Of a DNA stretch of 64,000 bases, positions 1 through 11,459 are shown in pieces. The DNA is from Trichopria drosophilae. Its lineage: Eukaryota > Arthropoda > Insecta > Hymenoptera > Diapriidae. The number at the start of each line of letters is the position of its first letter. Positions within the stretch are counted from its first letter, which is position 1. The stretch covers positions 91,755,001 through 91,819,000 of the forward strand of contig CM059587.1 in NCBI GenBank assembly GCA_030407085.1. Reading direction: 5' to 3'. The notes below the pieces were generated by a model that was not told the DNA's origin, searched no databases, and worked only from the letters and a program-made list of their open reading frames with translations. The position numbers were made by a program, and so were the translations under genes.

Positions 1-59
1 TTAACCCAAACACCTTCTTGCCAAAAATCCCTTTCGACGAAATTTTATTTTGCACTGAT

Positions 60-680
60 TTTCTAACATTTTTTTTTCTTTTTGTCTCTCTTTCGCTTTG
101 TTTCGATCTTCCTCGCTCTCTTCCACTTTTTAACACCTTCTCATTCGCTTTGGCTTTCTCTTGCTCTCTTTTGATTCTCTTGCTTTTCAGAGACTTGTTT
201 CGCTCTCTCGTTTTCTCCAGCTGACATTCCTTTTTCCTTCTGCCTCGTCTTTTTCCAGCTATCTCCATCTTTTTCGCTCTTTCATTTTTCTCCTTCTCTT
301 ACATTTGACATTCGCTATGTTTTGCCTCTCTCTTTCTCTCTCTCCCTCTTTTGTTCTCTTCCTCTCACGTTCGCTCAGAATAAGAGTTAAAAAAAGCGAG
401 GAAAGGGAAGGAAAAGGCAAGAAAGAGAGTGTGCATGTGCGTGTACAAAGCAGAGCAAGAGAGAAAACAAAACAATAAAAGAGGGAGTGGATAAGTGCGA
501 GGGAGAAACGAAAGAGAGGGAAAGTGAGCTAAAGTGAGCTGAAGAGAACGAGAGGGAGAGGGCGCGCGATCAAAGGTGAATGCGAGAGAATGAATTAGAA
601 AGATAAGGAGCAAAAACGTAAAAAGAGAGCGATGAAAGATATACAACACGAGAAAGAAATAGAAACAGAAAAAGAGAACA
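60..680. repeat. Pyrimidine-rich tract switching to purine-rich tract
   Basis: From about 60 to 365 the + strand is almost entirely C and T, with repeated variants of TTTCGCTCTC. From about 380 to 680 it is almost entirely A and G, with variants such as GAGAGGGAAAG. The switch lies near 370-385. The two halves are roughly complementary, so a transcript could fold into a long imperfect hairpin. The repeats are too degenerate for a simple microsatellite. The short open frames here are by-products of low-complexity sequence, not genes. An old expanded and inverted CT/GA repeat is the simplest reading. Confidence 0.7.
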
Positions 681-790
681 AAAACAATGTAATAAAAATT
701 AGCAAAAACGGGGTTTCGGTAAAATGATATTTGGCACAATACTATCATCCGTTGAAAAACGTAAGATGGCCAAAATTAACCTAATCTACA

Positions 791-1391
791 ACTGGTGTTT
801 GCGTGGTGCCTGGCTCAGAAACTTCGACCCTGCGGAGCATCGGCTATTCCTTAATACTCGTTCCTTAACTAACAGCTTTCAGTTATATTAGAAAATTATA
901 CCGATACTTCGGGGGTTCAATCATATTTACGCCCAAGTGGCTTCGATAAACAAACATATTTAGAGTAAGAGTGGTGCTTATGAGAACATTCCTTATGTAA
1001 CTTAGGTAGGAAAGAAGGGGAGTGGAGGAGAGGGTTCGTTAAATGTGTAGAAAGTGAAAATGAGAATGAAAAAATTTTGAAAGTGAAACTTTCCAAACTT
1101 CGATCCTCACCATATGTCAGCCAAAATATTAATAAATAGCATTTTTATCACTCCGGGCGCGAAGTTCAATTTCGCGCTCTAGGGTGAAACTTTCAGGCTC
1201 GAGATATGGAGCCTCACGCCCGTCGTATTAAAAAATATCGTTTCAATTATTTCAGTTTCGACGTAGTTATATAACTCCCCCGCCACCGTTTTTTTGTGGT
1301 CTGTAACGTCGACATTTGATGAAAAACTATAGCGTAATTTTTTTCCGGGAACTGACCAAATTCAATGCTTCGTCTAGACCTATGGTCGAAG
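791..1391 (+). repeat. Interspersed repeat family A, copy 1
   Basis: This copy aligns by eye with 23890-24502 and with the reverse complement of 41158-42317. Shared landmarks in order are a head with GTGGTGCC and CAGAAACTTCGACCC (about 800-835), a block containing CCCAAGTGGCTTCGATA (about 932-948), ACTTCGATCCTCACCATATG (about 1098-1117), a GGGCGCGAA hairpin (1155-1180), the module TTTGATGAAAAACTATAG (about 1316-1333) and ACTGACCAAATTCAAT (about 1351-1366), and a final palindromic segment around GTCTAGACCTATGGTC. No coding capacity is visible. Class is unknown. It lacks a segment of several hundred bases present in the longest copy, so it is internally deleted. Confidence 0.75.
1155..1180. repeat. 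GGGCG(Y)(R)AAA-type hairpin, in repeat A copy 1
   Basis: GGGCGCGAAG, a short loop and TTTCGCGCTC form a near-perfect inverted repeat. The same design recurs at 24001-24026, 33926-33950, 41783-41805, 48795-48818 and 49506-49530, and as the ends of the element at 28596-28765. Confidence 0.7.
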
Positions 1392-1439
1392 ACCATATTA
1401 TATTCCATACCCATGTATATATTCATTACCATAGTATAG

Positions 1440-4400
1440 AGTAGAAGGTATTGCGCATCAGAAGAAGAATGGAGCTCTAATGAATCAATGAAAATTGGCC
1501 AATATTAAAAGCAAGAAATCCATACTCCCATCATACCTGTATCGTACCTGTCTTGAACAAATGCTAATTTCGTATTGGTTCGCCGCACTGCTACTATTTT
1601 TGGTATATTGCCCATCTATGGGTACGCTTCACCTTGTATTATTACACCGTGGTACCATGTATCCGAAAGAAGGTATGAAACTGACCCCATCTCCATGAAA
1701 TAATACTGAAAACATTAGAGGATTCTTGGAATTTGGTAATATTTCGAACTTCGAATGGATTTATTAAAAGGCGTTTTTGAAATTGGAAATTTTAATTTTA
1801 AGGATTGCCCCCCCCCCCCCCCCCCCATCCCTCCTCCAGTAATAAACCATTCATATTTTACATTGATCTATGATGCTATCAAACCTTCATTCCGGTTGAA
1901 ATCACTTAATAGCAAATCGAAAATCCCACACATTTCAACCCAGGTTATGGAGGTTACAGTGATCCAAAGTTAATACTTTAATTGCTGCATGAAACTGGTA
2001 GTGTTGTGGACAAAAGTAGTACTTGAGGTATGGAAAACGGATTCTAAGTGGCAGAATCCCCCTTTCTGTCCAGTGATGTTTGAATCCCGCTAAAACCTGC
2101 TTCTCCTTCACGATAGCATGAAAAGTGGTTTGCTCATATGGTACAAATCTGAGCAGTAAAATGGTTGAAATAATTTGAATTTTTTATATCTTATATAATT
2201 AAAGAAATAAATAGTTCAAGAATTAAACTTACACTTGTCATAATTTGTTAAACGCATTTAAATAGCAGCTAAATTAGAAACTTTGAAACAACTTAAGCCT
2301 TAAATAGAAATGATTAATAGATTTGAAAAAGTGACAATGAGACCAGTGAGTTTCAGATTTCAGACAACTAGAAAATATCAAATTTAACAAAGCTGCGTCC
2401 GAATCATTGACGTGGAACAAGAGTTTGAAACGTTTGACAAAGATTTAGCACATTTAAGCTGATTACACCACGTCAAGTTTCAGGGGACTTATGTCACCGG
2501 AAGTTTAGAAACCCTGCGGATAACGTCAGCTTGGACGATGACCACGTCGTGCGAACTTCTAAATAAATAAAAATAATAAGTCTCCGCAATGATAGTAAAA
2601 ATATATGAATTAAATCTAGCAATTCCAAGATACAGCATCCAGAATATTTTAACGAGTACAGCTATAATAAATGCATTGTCATTAAGCAGGCGTTTAGACA
2701 CAATTAATAAATTACTGATATCTAAAAACTATTATACGTACATAAATCTACAGTATTTTTATATCAATCTAAAACTGTCCGAAGGGTAACGATCGGATAA
2801 AATTAATGTTGGTCGCCACGTGACGAGGGTGCAGTTTTGTCAACCCAGCTGTATTTGAGTAAACACAAGCGTGTTAGCAGAAAAGTCACATAAAGCCACC
2901 GAGGTTCACAATTCGCACATCACAACGTGAGAATACTATCCTCGTTGGAATAATGGACCTTTAAAACAAGTCAATTGTGCGAAATAAAAAACTTCGTATT
3001 TGCTTTTCTCACTGTCTGCATTTAATTTTGTTGCTTTAACATACTCCGAGGTGCTTTAAGAGTCTTCGTCTTGTCTAAATTTACGCAGTATTTTTTGATT
3101 AGATTTTTAATACTTTTTAAAATGAATTTGCATATACAGCAATAATTTTTTGCATGGTGAAAGTTTTAAGACTCAAACTTAAAATATTGATTCGATTTTT
3201 CATTGTCTTCATTCTATTCTGTTAGACAAGATGATTGAGAACGCATGACAGAACCACCAACCCTTACGAATAGCAGCTTAATAAAATTGTTTCGTTTAGG
3301 GATTGAGGCAAAAAGAAAAGGATATTTTTTCTGGAATAAACCGACGGCTAAACCGGGGAGCTTTCGATTGCCGGTCGACTGCGCTTTACTCAACCGACTG
3401 TAAAATCGCTGCCAAAGCACCGCGTTTCAAAACACGAAGGTATTTTATACCGACTAATCGATAGTCCCTGTTTTGAAACATAATATTCGGTTTTGCGATA
3501 TGTACCAGCAATCTGTGATGTGCTGAAGTGGCGTGAAATTTTAAACAAATAAAAATGTTTTGCTAAATTTGGGAGTGAACAAATAACATTAACAATTTTT
3601 AATAATAGTTTTGATAAAAAATATCTATTTTTGGCATTTCTATATGGCGATGTTTGTACAATATGACAAATACTGCATCGATTTGCTCGTTGTCTAATTG
3701 GCCAAGTTAGCATTGGGACAGGTTGAGAAACCCCCATATAACAAAGCGTGACGCCTGTAACCCTTTTCGTCGTGGTTTATATTATTATATAATAGTCTCT
3801 ATTTCAATCGAACGTTTTAAAACTAAGAGACCTTGTATATTGTCTGTATATGTTCATGTAAGTGTAGTGGGGACGGAAATACTTAGCTTCCATTGTGGTG
3901 GTTTTTGTAACTAGTAACAGGGAAGTCATTTTGGAGTTCCATAAGCAAATATTTCTCCGTGTTTTATATATTTTTGATCAAAATTTAAAATAACTGCTGA
4001 TTATTCATCAATAGTTAAACTATGGAAACTCAATGTGGTTAATTGTATATGACGGACAAATTTTTTAATTTATTGGTGTCGCGTCAAACTTATTACTAGA
4101 GATTAAACTAATATAATAAATCTAAAGTATATTTAAAGACATTGATAATGATAGCGGATGTACTAAAATTTTATTTTCGATTGACCATTTTGATTTTTGA
4201 CCATCTTCTTCATCTAAAAATCGCTAATTCATATTGAGTCCGCAATATTAAATCTAAAAACATTCTCGATTTCGTAGTCAGCATCCCCGATTACCCTCGA
4301 AATTACCAATTTTGGTAAGAATAATAATGGGTAAAATGAAGTCAATTTTAACGTTCAAAACTAACATCTGATTCATTATAAGTCACCTCGACACCCCGAC

Positions 4401-4540
4401 TAACAAATTCTGTTCTAATCGTGGTTATTGTTAATTTGTTATTGTATATTGGTCGTTATCAGCCATTTGTAATTCAGTATAGCTAATGTCCGATTATCGA
4501 GTTTCAAATGAATTCAATGAATTTTGAAAAATTCGTTCGC
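1440..4540. other. AT-rich non-coding stretch
   Basis: No gene is recognised. A run of 19 C residues lies at 1808-1826. From about 4250 to 4520 there are faint, diverged traces of the 118-bp satellite described at 6600-6880, for example a phrase like CGTAGTCAGCATCCCCGA near 4275. Open frames are 72 codons or shorter except one of 115 codons on the minus strand (3390-3737), which has low-complexity composition and no recognisable domain. Confidence 0.6.
1808..1826. repeat. Poly-C run, 19 nt
   Basis: An uninterrupted C homopolymer in an AT-rich context. Similar runs occur at 7253-7266 (C), 11440-11451 (G) and 23539-23551 (G). The exact length may be unreliable because homopolymers are prone to sequencing error. 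Confidence 0.9.
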
Positions 4541-4542
4541 CA

Positions 4543-4768
4543 CACGGAAAAAAACAGGGTTGGGCATAACAACCAAAGAAGTATGGCGAATTAAAATATT
4601 GATAGGTCGACCATTGCTATTGTAAAGAAAAGTTTGCATATGGAAACCCTTTCAACTATTCTATGGTTGTTGTGACCATAGTATGGAAGGGACATAATTA
4701 TCAATATAGTATGGTCAAGACAACCATATCTTAGGTTGTAACAACCGTGTACGGTTGTTTTTTCCGTG
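4543..4768. mobile_element. Short TIR element (MITE-like), CACGGAAAA ends
   Basis: The left end reads CACGGAAAAAAACAGGGTTG and the reverse complement of the right end reads CACGGAAAAAACAACCGT, giving terminal inverted repeats of about 16 bp over a 226-bp unit. The inside has several copies of TATGGT and ACCATA in both orientations, so most of the unit folds back on itself. Length, lack of coding sequence and TIRs fit a MITE. A dinucleotide CA flanks both ends, but a target-site duplication cannot be proved. Superfamily not assigned. Confidence 0.75.
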
Positions 4769-4769
4769 C

Positions 4770-6595
4770 ATATTTGAATTTTTGAAAGCCGAGTTCAAAT
4801 TCATAATCGGCGACAAAAAAACCGCTAGTATAATAATAAAAATTTTTGCCTCAAAAGGTTAAGACGGAAAATATAATTGAAACAATAAAAAATCGATTTT
4901 TTATTTTTTTCGCGAAAGTAAAATTTATCTTCGAATACGATTTTGAAACTCTGAACAGAAAGCCCTAGAATCGCAGGTTTAGTCGTGAAAATCATTTTTT
5001 AGTTCCCAAAACTTTAAACTCGTTTTTCTGAAAAACATATAAATTGCCGCAAGAAATAACTGACAAATTAATCAATCGATCCGAATGATATTTTATAAAT
5101 TCCATGTTATTACATTACTGTCTAATCAACCTTTTTTTTAAATCAAATTTTATTTTTATTTCAAAATGAAAAATGGGAAAATGCATGGCTATATTAAGAA
5201 AAATGGTCTGGTTAGATGCATTTTCTAGTCGCTGCAAGAAATATTTTATGCAGTATTTTCGTTAGTTATTTCAATGGTCATAAGTTCCTTACTAGTGTTG
5301 ATAGTTAATTTAGTTAATTTAATTAATTTAGTTTAGAATTGATCCAAATGTAGTTCAATTTTGTGGGTACTAGTCGAAAAACCTACAAATCTAATACACG
5401 TCAGACAAAAAACGGACACTTCCAAAAAAGACGATGTTTCTATTTTGGTACGTTTTGGCATTATGGTTATAATTTTTTTGACCTGTTCCCAATTTTATCA
5501 TTTTATATAAATTTGATCTTTATTTATATGAAAAATCACGTGGAATAATAATGCATTTTTCTTTTTTTCACGATACTAAAGCAGGTGCAATTTTGCTAAG
5601 TGAACAATGGGAATTATTTATGGAAATATTTGTAAGTTCGGAAGTATTTGTCACCCCTTTTAAGCCATGCTTACTAATTAATAAGTATTTGTCATGCTTT
5701 TAAGCCAGCTGCTAAAAACAAACAATAATTCGTATATATGATATTAATATTTACGATTATTATTACATTTATTAATTTTTATTGGCCAGTGCATTCAATA
5801 TAAAACGGTTTTCAGTACATTCAGCAAATGGAGAGGCAATACTGCAACTGATGTGAATTGGATTGAAACTGAAATATTTTATTATTTATATACAAGGTGT
5901 CAATATTTTAGTTTTGTATTTTCTATGGTATTTTCAACAAAAACTATATTGCCAAAATTGAAGTTGAGGCATAGAATTTGAGTGGTGAGCCATTAAATTG
6001 TTTAAAAATCGATTTTTTTATGCAATAACCTGTCTGTTTAAAAGTCATTTCGCCGAGTCAATGCTCATTTTAAAGATTTTGTTAATTTCTACATTTCAGA
6101 ATAGGTAACAAAACATAATACAGAATGATTTTTAGAGTTTGAAAAGATGAAGAATTTGACCCCTAATACCTTAATGTCGTGGAATTATTGAGAAACATGC
6201 ACCGACCGCCACATTAGTGGTCCCCTTTTAAGTCTTTTTCTGACGAATGTGAAGCAAAATATTATTTTTTTTCATTCTCAGTTAAACAGAAACTTAAACT
6301 TTAGAAGAATAATGATATTTTGCAAATCTATAATTGTTTATAATTATTGAAAATACACAAAACCCCGTATTTTTATGAATCTAATTCGTTAGCGGGGAAA
6401 TTTAGTAATAGACATTTGCGAAAAGGGTATAAATTGAGTTATTTGAAGAACAGAGATTATATAAATACTATTACATTTACAAAATTGAACATGGCAAAAA
6501 AAACATAGGACTATGTTTTCTCCATTTTTATACAAAATATCGTTCATAAATTATCACGCGAATCTTATTATGGCCATGAAAGCGAAGACCGTGAA
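4770..6595. other. AT-rich non-coding stretch
   Basis: No gene is recognised. Near 4788-4812 the phrase TTCAAATTCATAATCGGCGA is a reverse-strand relic of the satellite family seen at 6600-6880 and 8806-8875. A TTAATTTAG-type simple repeat lies near 5300-5335. Confidence 0.55.
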
Positions 6596-6599
6596 TATG

Positions 6600-6880
6600 C
6601 GAAAATGATATTGATTTTGAATTTTGAATCGCATTCAGCAACCCCAAAAACCTACAAGTAACTATTTTTGTGAGAATTTACTAATGATTTCAATTTTCCA
6701 TCCGCCTATTGGATATTCCATTTTGAATCTTGGGAATCAGGCATCGTATTCGTATTTAGCGACCCTAAAAAATCCCAAGCGATTTCTATAAAAATTCGGT
6801 AACATTTCAAATTTGTAATCCGCCATATTGGGTCTGCCATTTTGAATTGTGTAAATCTGATGCCACTGCCTGAAATGTGT
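6600..6880 (+). repeat. Diverged tandem satellite, about 118-bp monomer
   Basis: Two adjacent monomers can be aligned by eye. CGCATTCAGCAACCCCAAAA (about 6630) matches CGTATTTAGCGACCCTAAAA (about 6748), and TCCGCCTATTGGATATTCCA (6701) matches TCCGCCATATTGGGTCTGCCA (6819, first 20 bases shared in pattern), each 118 bp apart. Both monomers then continue into CCATTTTGAAT. Further relics lie at about 4788, 8806-8875 (inverted) and 14108-14140 (inverted). This indicates a dispersed, ancient satellite-like family, non-coding. Confidence 0.7.
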
Positions 6881-6899
6881 GACTGAGGAGGTTACATGG

Positions 6900-8160
6900 C
6901 TCCTGAAGGACTCAATTTTTAAAGGGAGTAAATTTCTTCGTCGTCTTAAGCTCAACACCTTTTTTCGTTAGCCGTATAATATTTCGTGTTTCAAGAATTG
7001 AGATAAGTCCCGCCAAAATCGGATTTTTTCGCATTACATCTCCAACTCAAAAAATATTCATTGTGGCTCACAAATACGACTTGTACGCAAGCGGGAGGAA
7101 AGTTATTTCTTATTCTCCTTGTCATGAAGAAAACTCTTATACTGCCCTCTGGAAGTAAAAAAGAAAAAAAAATTTATCTCCCTTGATGAGTAATATACTA
7201 TTTCGCATTCTGAGCGCAAAATACTAATCCCGCAATATAGGGAGCAAAATAGCCCCCCCCCCCCCCTCGTATGAGAAAATAGTATGTGCAACAAGGGAGA
7301 ATAGGTATTTGTAGACTCATCACGTCAAACTCGCACTCATCGGCAAACTCCTATTTTGCTCCCTAGTTGCACAATCTACTATAATAACTGCCGAGTTATT
7401 GCAAAAAAGATATTTTTTCTAAAATATGTAATGGTTTGTTATTCAAATTCTATGCAGCATGTCCAATTATGATACTAGACTTTGTTAGTGTAAATATCGC
7501 ACAGACCCTTAACCGGAAACATTACTACCCAGTTTTCGTAGACCCTGTACATTTTGTTGTTACAATTACTCGTCAAATAATATTGAACGGAGAATTTAAC
7601 TAACTAAACAAAAATTCCGAAAATATTCAATATCCAATATTGGTACGGTTCTTCTTAGCCAGAAACAGTCTTTTGATATTGATTTTAACAGTATTCTCTA
7701 TTGTATTTTTTCCTGTCGGTTGATGCAGTGGACAAATGATATATTATTTAGCACCATTGAAAGAAGTATTTGATTAAATTTGAATATTTTCTCGTTTTAC
7801 GGATTTTTGGTTGCTAAACTTACAAGTTGATTATAAGAAATGTATTCTATTATCAGGGAATTTTTTGTACGCAGTGTTTTTGTTTTGTTTTTATATTATT
7901 AATATTCAATACTATAATGACATTATAAATTCGGTTCGTTAAGATTTACAGAATATAATAAATCATAAATTGTAATAATAGAAGAATTAAACAAATATTA
8001 AAATAATAAACCGTAGCAAATGAATCCGGTACAAAAATAATTCCAGAATCCCTTTCACCAGTTGACAAGGATAAATCGATAGCCTATCAAATAAGATTTA
8101 GAAATAAAAAAAACTGAACTATTTCTAATTCGTTATGCCTGAACGGTTAAAATATATCGA
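6900..8160. other. AT-rich non-coding stretch with poly-C run
   Basis: No gene is recognised. A 14-nt C run sits at 7253-7266. Nearby short phrases containing TATTTTGCTCCCTA (7352-7365) and its approximate reverse complement near 7240 suggest a weak inverted arrangement around the run. Confidence 0.5.
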
Positions 8161-8164
8161 AATG

Positions 8165-8250
8165 AAAACTAAGGGTTTCACCCCTACGGCGTCCACCGGC
8201 CTTTTGGCCAGGGGGCCAGAACCGCTTAGTGCGTTGTACACTCGTTTGAT
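8165..8250. other. Small GC-rich islet with GGCC hairpin
   Basis: About 80 bases are much GC-richer than the flanks, with a GGCC-TTTT-GGCC hairpin followed by AGGGGGCC. I do not recognise an RNA gene or coding sequence in it. Confidence 0.45.
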
Positions 8251-10990
8251 GTGGTTTTTAATAATAACATGAAATTCAAAATAAATTGTGTGTGTACTAA
8301 CATGTTAAGTAGGACGTGGATTGAATTGAATGTGTAAAGTATTGTTTACTTTAGCAGTTGAATCGGTTTATATGCCGGACTTTACTGAACATAAAAACAA
8401 AAATGCGTTGCAGCACAGACAATTACTGAATAAAATAACTTGAAATATTACACAAAAATTGAAAATGCGTTCATCAAAAACTAAGAATATTTTGTTTACT
8501 TTATTGATTCATTTACTTCTTGATGAGCAACGCCATATACTAAAAACGCTTTGCATTCCAATAGTAAATTCTAAATGAAAAATGAAGGCATGACTCGTTT
8601 AAAATTGCATATTTCCAATATTTTAGTTTGTGATTTAAAGTTCATAGTAACTACATGGGTACATGTTATTATATAGGTTAATATTTACGAAACTACTTCA
8701 TTTTTTAAGTAACGCTGAAGAGTTTTAAAATTATTTTTGCTAATCGATTCAGGGACATATCTTTCTATGAAAACAATGTTGAACTTTAACTACTTATGGT
8801 TTTCAGAATCGCTGATTATGAATCTGAGCTCAGAAATCAGTAGTTCAAAATGGCGGATCCAATATGGCAGATGTAAACAGCAAAATTACTTCTTCAAAAC
8901 AAAATAAAGTTACAAATGTTTTATTAATATATTTCCCTTGCTCCTTCACCAATTCTTAACTGACTTGAAATTTGATATGAGATCTTTGAAATGATTTTTC
9001 AAAACCTGTGGAAAGCAAACAGTCAATATAATTTTTCAATGCTTTTGAAATGTGAAGCTATTGGTAGGGCATCATATTATCGACCTTAGACAGTCTAGGG
9101 ACCGTTTTTTTTTTGAAAAGGCACATAGTTCAATCACCGCGTGTTTTCTTCGTATTTTGTTTATTGTTAAGTATATAAATTCTGTCACGTTAAACACTGA
9201 AAATCCTTGACTAGTAGGCGTAATGTAAAATTAGTCATGTAAAACTCTATTTTTCGCACTTTTATTTTAACATTTAAAGATACGAATTTTATAATTACGT
9301 CTAATAAATGATGCATTAGGTGTATGCACGTATATGTTTAGAGTATATTTAACATAACGTTGATTTTCAACGAATAAAAGTAAGATACAAATAGGCAAAA
9401 GAAACAGAGTCACAAAATATAAAAGTTTTTTTTCGTCATGTGCTTAATAATTCTGGTATTATGAAATTCAAAATAATCATGTTTTAAATGTTTTTCAATG
9501 ATTTTTGTTAAGGCACACGTTTTTTAATTATAATATCGTCCAATTATCATAATTTGTTTTTTAATTTAGTTAGATTTAGATAGTTTAATTTAAAAAATTG
9601 CGAATTTCTTTGACGGACAATACAGGGGCCAACATAGGTCTTTAATGAAGTCCAGTACTCGAATAACATAATTGTGTAATCACAATTAAATCTACTTACG
9701 AATGGGTTCCACTTGTTCGGCAAATTACTTCATGTAATATAACTTGCTTAGTTGCCTAATCTGAATTTTGAGAGAACACAAATGTTATGATATCCACCTG
9801 GAAATGCAATTTGCCACCAGATTATTGTGTTAAAGGTGGTTACTTGAAAATTATGTTTTGGATATTTTTATAAAAAATCTTTATCTTCGTCGGTTAACTC
9901 GTAGCAAAAGCTATCAATAAACCAAAATTACTTTTTCAAATTCTATTAACGGGTAATGTACATCATATTTAAATGTTTAACGATCTTGTCAATTATAACT
10001 TTTCCAACATTTATCAAACATTTTTTAAAGTTAAGAATCCTTTTATAATATCTTATTAAAATATTTTGAAGCTTACATTTTCCTTTATTAAATGTAAAAT
10101 GTAATATTTAATAATATTATATGGAAAATGAATATAAAAAAGCATTTGATTCCTCTTTTAATTCCTAACTTTTTTGACAAAAATAAATAACAATTTGCCA
10201 TATTAAATAATGTCTGTGACTACACGACACGAAAATCTCGATATTAAACCGCAAGAAATTAGGAAAAAGTAAATAAGATAGGTGTTAAATATACTTATTC
10301 CAAAATTTAAAAAAAATTTATTGGAATAACTCGCCATTTTGGATAGTTCAAGATGAAAAATGTCTACCTGCATAACCTTTAAGTTCAAACATTTTATGCA
10401 CTTTTCCGGTCATAGAAATCATGGTATCGACATGAAAAATTAAATCACAAAAACTGACCCTCGAAAATGTGTTATTTTCACATACTTTTTCCAAAATCAA
10501 AGGAAAATACTGAATTTTGAAAAAAAATTTTGAAGTTACAGTTCGAAATATTGAAAATAGTAAATAAGATACGTCCCGAACCTGTATATTATTTTCAGCT
10601 TGAAATATGCGTTGGAAGTTGTACAAAGGAAACGTGCATTCTGGATGTTTAAGGGGTTATATAATTGGATATACTAGCCTAATTAAACTATTGGTTAGAA
10701 GCACTAACATCCAATTTGCTGGTAGCCACCAAACGGTTCACTTTTACGGTTTTAACTATAATAACTTAAATCTCAAATGACATTATTAAAACCTACATTT
10801 TTCAGATTAAGGCATTTCAAATACCGAAAAATCGTCCTTTCTGACCTAATATACTATACATTTACAATTTAAAATTTTAGAATACTAAATAATTCAACTT
10901 TGCGTACAATGTTGAGGATGTAAGGTTACAAATCCAGCTTCAATTTTTCTCTGAACAAAATCGACCATAGAAATTCCTATTGAACTTCTG
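8250..10990. other. AT-rich non-coding stretch
   Basis: No gene is recognised. The segment 8806-8875 is an inverted relic of the 118-bp satellite: TCGCTGATTATGAATCTGAG followed by CAAAATGGCGGATCCAATAT. The rest is unique-looking AT-rich sequence. Confidence 0.55.
8806..8875 (-). repeat. Single relic of the 118-bp satellite
   Basis: Reading the minus strand gives ATCTGCCATATTGGATCCGC followed by CATTTTGAA, which matches the monomers at 6701 and 6819. A partial sister copy, same orientation, lies at 14108-14140. Confidence 0.65.
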
Positions 10991-10999
10991 GAACTGTGA

Positions 11000-11300
11000 T
11001 AGGTTATTCCACCTCGGTTCTTCCCAATGAAAAACATGTGCCATGAGGCGCCACAGAGTTCTTGCGTACAGATGGTCTCGAAATGTGTTATCCTCATCTG
11101 TGCACTTTACATTTGCGATACACGAGTAAAATCGCATCCAGAAGCGAGAAAAAACGCAAGGGCTGATGCATGGAGGACAAATCATAAAGCAAGTGTCGCA
11201 AAAAGATAAAGAGAACGCTTTGGCGCCACAAAGTGAATCACGACTCGCGAAATAAACCGCGAGGGAACGTGATTTATGGCGTTTCTGCCTTCTGTCAAAC
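11000..11300. other. GC/CpG-richer islet
   Basis: This stretch has clearly more G, C and CpG than its neighbours, for example CGACTCGCGAAATAAACCGC near 11240. Open frames of 60-81 codons overlap it on both strands with no recognisable domain. It could be a conserved non-coding element or a regulatory region; I cannot decide. Confidence 0.4.
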
Positions 11301-11439
11301 AGTTGGTAATTGGATTTACAGTTTCACCAAATACTCCATTTTGTCAGGAAGTCAAACATTGTGGCAAACTCGAAAAAGTAAGTTTTCAATTTCATTTTTG
11401 CATTTGTCATAATTCTTTGGTAATTATTTGAAACGTCAA

Positions 11440-11451
11440 GGGGGGGGGGGG
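11440..11451. repeat. Poly-G run, 12 nt
   Basis: Uninterrupted G run in AT-rich DNA. Confidence 0.9.
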
Positions 11452-11459
11452 TACATGGT

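Noticed and set aside
18..748. Open frames of 68-127 codons rich in Leu, Ser and Phe
   Set aside because: They come from the CT/GA-rich low-complexity tract.
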